From Paenibacillus profundus (GTDB lineage Bacteria > Bacillota > Bacilli > Paenibacillales > Paenibacillaceae), in the NCBI RefSeq assembly GCF_021369635.1, contig NZ_JAJNBZ010000018.1, forward strand, positions 41,952-105,951: a stretch of 64,000 nucleotides of DNA. Direction: 5' to 3'. A program made the position numbers and the translations under genes. Below the pieces are notes generated by a model. That model made no database searches, was not told the origin of the DNA, and was given only the letters and a program-made list of their open reading frames with translations. This document shows, one piece after another, positions 60,283 to 64,000 of this stretch (positions are counted from its first letter, which is position 1; the number at the start of each line of letters is the position of its first letter).

Positions 60283-61869
60283 TTATGGCGCGGTCTCCGA
60301 AAATGTCACATCCGGCATTTTGTCCATTGCCGTGCGCATCGCATATTCATTCTCGAACAGCGCGACATAATTTCCATTCTTATCTGTCACCAATTGCGAG
60401 TTAATACGGAACTTCGACGGATCGAGCGATGCCCCTGCCACCCAACGCGCAAATTGATACGTCAGACGCAGAAGCTGCACTTCAACGCCGTACTCCGCTT
60501 TCATGCGGTATTCGAACACCTCGAACTGGAGCTGACCGACGACGCCCAGAATCGTCTCGTCGAATACGCCCGTCGCATGGAACACTTGAATGGTTCCTTC
60601 TTCCGTCAGTTGGTCTACACCTTTTTGATACTGTTTATGCTTCAAAGCATTTTTAACTGTAACCCGTGCAAAAATCTCCGGAGAAAACGTCGGCATTTCG
60701 TCGAACGTCACTTCCGAACCTTGGCTCAGACTGTCTCCGATGCGGAAGATGCCCGGGTCGAACAAGCCGATGATATCTCCCGGGAACGCTTCCTGAACAA
60801 TATCCCGGTCTTGAGCCAGAAATTGCTGCGGCTGCGCCAGTTTGATCTCTTTGCCCGCGCGCACGTGCTTCACACTCATGCCGCGTTCGAATTTGCCCGA
60901 ACAAATACGCAAAAAAGCAATACGGTCACGGTGTGCCGGATTCATATTCGCTTGAATTTTGAAAATATAGCCTGTAAATTTCTCATCGGTCGGATCAACC
61001 GGCCCTTCCGTCGATTGACGGATTTCCGGCTTCGGCGCCAATTGCAGGAAGTTCTCCAGAAATGTCTGTACGCCGAAGTTATTGATCGCACTGCCGAAAA
61101 AGACCGGAGTCAATTCGCCACGCTTCACTTTCTCGTAATCGAATTCATCGCCCGCCACATCGAGCAGCTCGAGCTCTTCGCACAATTGATCATGCAAATA
61201 ATCGCCCGCCATTTCCCGAATGACCGGATCGCGGTAATCCTCGACTTTTTCTACTTTGATGACAGAGTGGTCGTCCCCTTGGAACTGCTCCACCTGCTTC
61301 TTCATCCGATCATAGACGCCACACAGCTCGCGCCCCATACCGATCGGCCAGTTCATCGGAACCGAACGAATGCCGAGCACCTGCTCGATTTCTTCCATCA
61401 GCTCGAACGGATTCCGTCCTTCCCGATCCAGCTTGTTAATAAACGTAAAGATCGGGATGCCTCGCTTCGCGCACACTTGGAACAGCTTAATCGTTTGCGC
61501 CTCGACCCCTTTGGCCACGTCAATAAGCATGACGGCGCTGTCCGCAGCTGTAAGCGTACGGTATGTGTCTTCACTGAAGTCTTGGTGACCCGGCGTATCG
61601 AGAATGTTGATCCGGTGTCCGTTGAAATCGAACTGCATTACCGAAGAAGTAACGGAAATTCCCCGCTGCTTCTCGATTTCCATCCAGTCGCTCGTCGCGT
61701 GCTTGTTCGCTTTACGAGCTTTTACCGTTCCTGCCAGGCGAATAGCGCCCCCAAACAGCAACAGCTTCTCTGTCAGCGTGGTCTTACCTGCGTCAGGGTG
61801 GGAAATGATCGCAAAAGTGCGGCGTTTCTCCACTTCTTGCTTTAATTGTTCTGATAACGATTTGCTCAT
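60283..61869 (-). CDS. prfC: peptide chain release factor 3
   Basis: About 528 residues, the normal RF3 length. The GTPase domain has ISHPDAGKTTLTEKLL (G1), GISVTSSVMQF (G2), DTPGHQDFSEDTYRTL (G3) and NKLDREGRNPFEL (G4). Domains II and III follow, with GRYEFEVFEYRMKAEY-like RF3 signatures. It removes RF1/RF2 from the ribosome after termination. The start is ATG at 61869. Single gene. Confidence 0.96.
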   Translation of the reverse strand: MSKSLSEQLKQEVEKRRTFAIISHPDAGKTTLTEKLLLFGGAIRLAGTVKARKANKHATSDWMEIEKQRGISVTSSVMQFDFNGHRINILDTPGHQDFSEDTYRTLTAADSAVMLIDVAKGVEAQTIKLFQVCAKRGIPIFTFINKLDREGRNPFELMEEIEQVLGIRSVPMNWPIGMGRELCGVYDRMKKQVEQFQGDDHSVIKVEKVEDYRDPVIREMAGDYLHDQLCEELELLDVAGDEFDYEKVKRGELTPVFFGSAINNFGVQTFLENFLQLAPKPEIRQSTEGPVDPTDEKFTGYIFKIQANMNPAHRDRIAFLRICSGKFERGMSVKHVRAGKEIKLAQPQQFLAQDRDIVQEAFPGDIIGLFDPGIFRIGDSLSQGSEVTFDEMPTFSPEIFARVTVKNALKHKQYQKGVDQLTEEGTIQVFHATGVFDETILGVVGQLQFEVFEYRMKAEYGVEVQLLRLTYQFARWVAGASLDPSKFRINSQLVTDKNGNYVALFENEYAMRTAMDKMPDVTFSETAP

Positions 61870-62045
61870 ATTTTTAGCCCTCTCATCACAAAATCACGTA
61901 TCTGTTATTGTATCACAAAACAGGTAAGCCCATAAATGGGGAAAGCGAACAACATGAGCGATAACCTATAAATATTTTATTTCTGCACTATTTTGTTTCG
62001 GCAGACCGGTATAGAGATATTTTAGAGCTGATACCGCAAAAATAT

Positions 62046-62073
62046 ATTCAAACATTATTTTGAATGTTATAAT
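62046..62073 (+). promoter_or_regulatory. promoter with operator dyad upstream of flavoprotein gene
   Basis: ATTCAAA (62046-62052) and TTTGAAT (62059-62065) form a perfect 7-base inverted repeat with a 6-base centre. TATAAT (62068-62073) follows directly, so a bound repressor would cover the promoter. No clear -35 element is visible. Confidence 0.5.
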
Positions 62074-62108
62074 GATTAAAAAATAGACTAGATAGCGGGT
62101 GAGCATAT

Positions 62109-63230
62109 ATGCATACATTTCAGTCAAATCCAATAATTGATGTGGTCATTATCGGTGCAGGGCAAGCAGGACTTGCTTTAGGCGCGCAGTTGAGCTTGCT
62201 CCAGCCCAGACTATCCACCCTCCTGTTAGAACGCCACCAGCGAGTTGGCGACAATTGGCGCGAACGATACGATTCGCTCGTATTGTTCACACCGAGAAAA
62301 TATAGCGAACTGCCCGGGCTGTCCATGGCAGGAGATCCAGATGGGTTTCCTGCGGGTGATGAAGTCGCAGACTATCTGGAGCATTATGCCAAGCATTGGC
62401 AGTTGTCTGTGAGGACCGGAAGCCAAGTCGAACGAGTCGAGCACGATCCGGCTCTTGCCGCTGCCTCTTCAGCTAGCGGCGCAACATTCCATGTATACCT
62501 GCATGGACAAGACGAGCCTATTCGCTGCAGACGACTTGTGCTCGCAACCGGGCCGTTCCGTACGCCTTATATTCCAGATTGGGCTCAATCGTTGCATGAC
62601 AACGTCATGCAGCTCCATTCCAGCCAATATAAGCGTCCATCACAGCTGCCGTCAGGTCCGGTGCTCGTCGTGGGCGGCGGTAACTCCGGCGCACACATTG
62701 CGGTGGAGCTGTCCAAGTCTCACCCGACCTCCCTTGCCTTACGTGGAACTATCCGCCAGCTCCCGCTCCATATCCTTAACCGAAGCACCTTCGAATGGAT
62801 GGATAAGCTGACTTTGCTCCATGCGCAAGCGGACGGGAGACGCGCTCGTTGGCTCAGACGCAAGGGAGACCCTATATTCGGGTATGCGTTGCGGGAAGCT
62901 ATTCGCTCAGACCAGCTTCAGCTCAAGCCGGAAGCCGTCGGCATTAATGAACAAGGCACTGCCGTCCTGTTCAAGGATCGGTCGAGCTGCAAGCCTGCCA
63001 CCGTCATCTGGGCCACCGGCTTCCGCAATGACAACCGTTGGCTGCAGATCCCTTCCTTGTTCGACGAACATGGCCAGCTTATGTACACTGGGCATCGCAC
63101 CCCCGTGAACGGGCTGTACGTCATCGGCATGCCATGGCAGCATGCGCGCAGCTCTGCGCTGCTGTGCGGTGCGGGCCCGGACGCCAAGCGGCTCGCCACA
63201 GAGCTCTCTGCAAGCGACAGAGTGCTCTAA
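62109..63230 (+). CDS. FAD/NAD(P)-dependent flavoprotein monooxygenase-like protein
   Basis: About 373 residues. VVIIGAGQAGLALG is the FAD-binding GxGxxG motif near the N terminus, VLVVGGGNSGAHIAVEL the NAD(P)-binding motif near residue 195, and VIWATGFRND the ATG motif of class B flavin monooxygenases (CzcO-like). The fingerprint FxGxxxHxxxY/F is not clear. It would use NADPH and O2 to oxidise a small molecule. It starts with ATG at 62109, with GGGTGAG-type sequence upstream and an operator-like dyad. No regulator gene is next to it. Nothing follows in the window except repeats. Confidence 0.8.
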   Translation: MHTFQSNPIIDVVIIGAGQAGLALGAQLSLLQPRLSTLLLERHQRVGDNWRERYDSLVLFTPRKYSELPGLSMAGDPDGFPAGDEVADYLEHYAKHWQLSVRTGSQVERVEHDPALAAASSASGATFHVYLHGQDEPIRCRRLVLATGPFRTPYIPDWAQSLHDNVMQLHSSQYKRPSQLPSGPVLVVGGGNSGAHIAVELSKSHPTSLALRGTIRQLPLHILNRSTFEWMDKLTLLHAQADGRRARWLRRKGDPIFGYALREAIRSDQLQLKPEAVGINEQGTAVLFKDRSSCKPATVIWATGFRNDNRWLQIPSLFDEHGQLMYTGHRTPVNGLYVIGMPWQHARSSALLCGAGPDAKRLATELSASDRVL

Positions 63231-63445
63231 TTGAGCCCGATAGCAGAGCTTGCGGTTGCCCCTTGCCACATGAAGTCGGGTCGCCGGTCTGGCAGCTTCC
63301 TTGGATCGAAAGTACTGTTCGCTCGCCGCTAATGAGCCTAAACCAGAATTTCCATCCATAGCATTGCTTATGAACAGCAGTGTTTATAATTACACGAAGT
63401 GTGCCGTACGTGCCGGGGGAACGATCAATCTGACGGGGATTTGCT
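63231..63445. other. noncoding stretch after flavoprotein gene
   Basis: About 215 bases without a supportable gene. Short frames over it follow no ribosome binding site. Nothing else was recognised. Confidence 0.4.
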
Positions 63446-64000
63446 TCATAGGCCTCTTTGCTTTGTTCTCCCAATCCATCAGGTCACGGCATAACCAGAG
63501 ATGTCTCTAGTTTCATTCCCATCGTAATTGGCCACTTCTTGACTAATATCTTTACGGAACGGCACTGGAACCTTATCTTCGACGTTATCCATCCATTCTG
63601 ACTTTACGGGAGAATGAGGCTAAGGGACATTGTACCTATGATGCCCATCTACATGTTCTCCTTTGCAAGCAAAGGAAGGCCTTGTACCCCCTTTGCTTCG
63701 TTCTCCCTCTCCATCAGAACGCGGCATGCCCATAAGACGTCTCTGATTCAATACCATTGTAATTAGCTGTTATCTACATAGAACTTCATGTAATACCTTA
63801 TACCTCTATCCAGCCGGACTGTATGGGGGAATGGAGGCAAGGGACATTACACGTATAACTACATGCTCTTTCTTCTGACTGAATGGGAGATTGAAGCTAA
63901 GGAGCATTACCCGCATGACCAACTATATATTTTCTTTTCTGATCGAATGGGAGATTGAAGCTAAGGAGCATTACCCGCATGACCAACTATATATTTTCTT
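63446..64000. repeat. array of degenerate hairpin-forming repeat elements, cut by window end
   Basis: Two related elements (about 63446-63660 and 63685-63865) each have a left arm (gctttgttctcccaatccat; gcttcgttctccctctccat) whose reverse complement resembles the right arm (gggagaatgaggctaaggga; gggggaatggaggcaaggga). They are followed by a 64-bp direct repeat, with 63881-63936 identical to 63945-64000. The array probably continues beyond the window. Confidence 0.7.

Noticed and set aside
60394..61845. Long plus-strand open frame antisense to prfC (about 480 codons)
   Set aside because: It is the shadow of a strongly conserved gene; composition is rich in Arg, His and Leu, with no ribosome binding site and no recognisable domain.

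Overview
The window reads as a chromosomal segment of a spore-forming Bacillota bacterium, most likely Paenibacillus or a close relative. The evidence is two alpha/beta-type small acid-soluble spore proteins, SspI, YlbJ, YunB, a LytH-like M23 peptidase, a YjcZ-like small protein, a tryptophan T-box, moderately GC-balanced core genes, strong GGAGG-type ribosome binding sites and frequent TTG/GTG starts. No rRNA or tRNA genes, intact transposase, prophage or CRISPR array was seen. Start sites below were moved from the longest reading frame wherever a ribosome binding site decided the case.

1-16.3 kb: after the tail of a DsbA-family gene comes a catabolic/uptake cluster, all on the minus strand. 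In transcription order it holds a thiolase, an acyl-CoA synthetase, a very large MalT-like/SARP regulator, a LivKGFHM-type ABC importer, a small unknown protein, a ketoacyl synthase III-like enzyme, an alpha/beta hydrolase, a FabG-like reductase and a two-domain CoA-transferase. The importer brings in an unidentified substrate, the ligase or CoA-transferase activates it, and the dehydrogenase, hydrolase and thiolase-fold enzymes could break it down. A 19-bp element with a -10-like hexamer at fixed distance precedes both the thiolase and the livK operons.

16.3-21.7 kb: a noncoding stretch with several kinds of repeats, a chemoreceptor, a 46-residue membrane peptide, and an AT-rich island with an unknown secreted protein.

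21.7-34.8 kb: housekeeping and envelope genes: MurJ-like flippase, DUF456 protein, HAD phosphatase, a truncated metal-binding lipoprotein, a class B penicillin-binding protein, a transglutaminase-domain membrane protein with a partner, an MFS transporter, a YjcZ-like peptide, a TOPRIM protein, SCO1 and heme O synthase for cytochrome oxidase assembly, and a YfhP-like membrane hydrolase.

35-50 kb: two near-identical spore proteins in opposite orientation flank trpS, its T-box, a small membrane protein and an aldose epimerase. Then come a second chemoreceptor, an MFS permease, oligoendopeptidase F, YycC with a Cys-rich partner, a lipoprotein, a second array of the repeat seen at 17 kb, a DUF2225 protein, truncated hemoglobin, YlbJ and NAD kinase.

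49-64 kb: YutD, LipA, LytH-like peptidase and YunB keep a gene order known from Bacillus. An ABC-F gene follows, with a leader peptide and attenuator. Next are GrpB, a TrmH-type methyltransferase, a KtrA-like protein, SspI, an operon whose first gene fuses a MerR regulator to a methyltransferase, RF3 and a flavoprotein monooxygenase. The last 770 bases are noncoding and filled with degenerate inverted and tandem repeats.

Most interesting: the ABC-F attenuator, the 22-bp repeat arrays at 17 kb and 45 kb, the MerR-methyltransferase operon with its dyad in a 19-bp promoter spacer, the regulated catabolic cluster, gene conversion between the spore-protein copies, and the terminal hairpin-repeat array.
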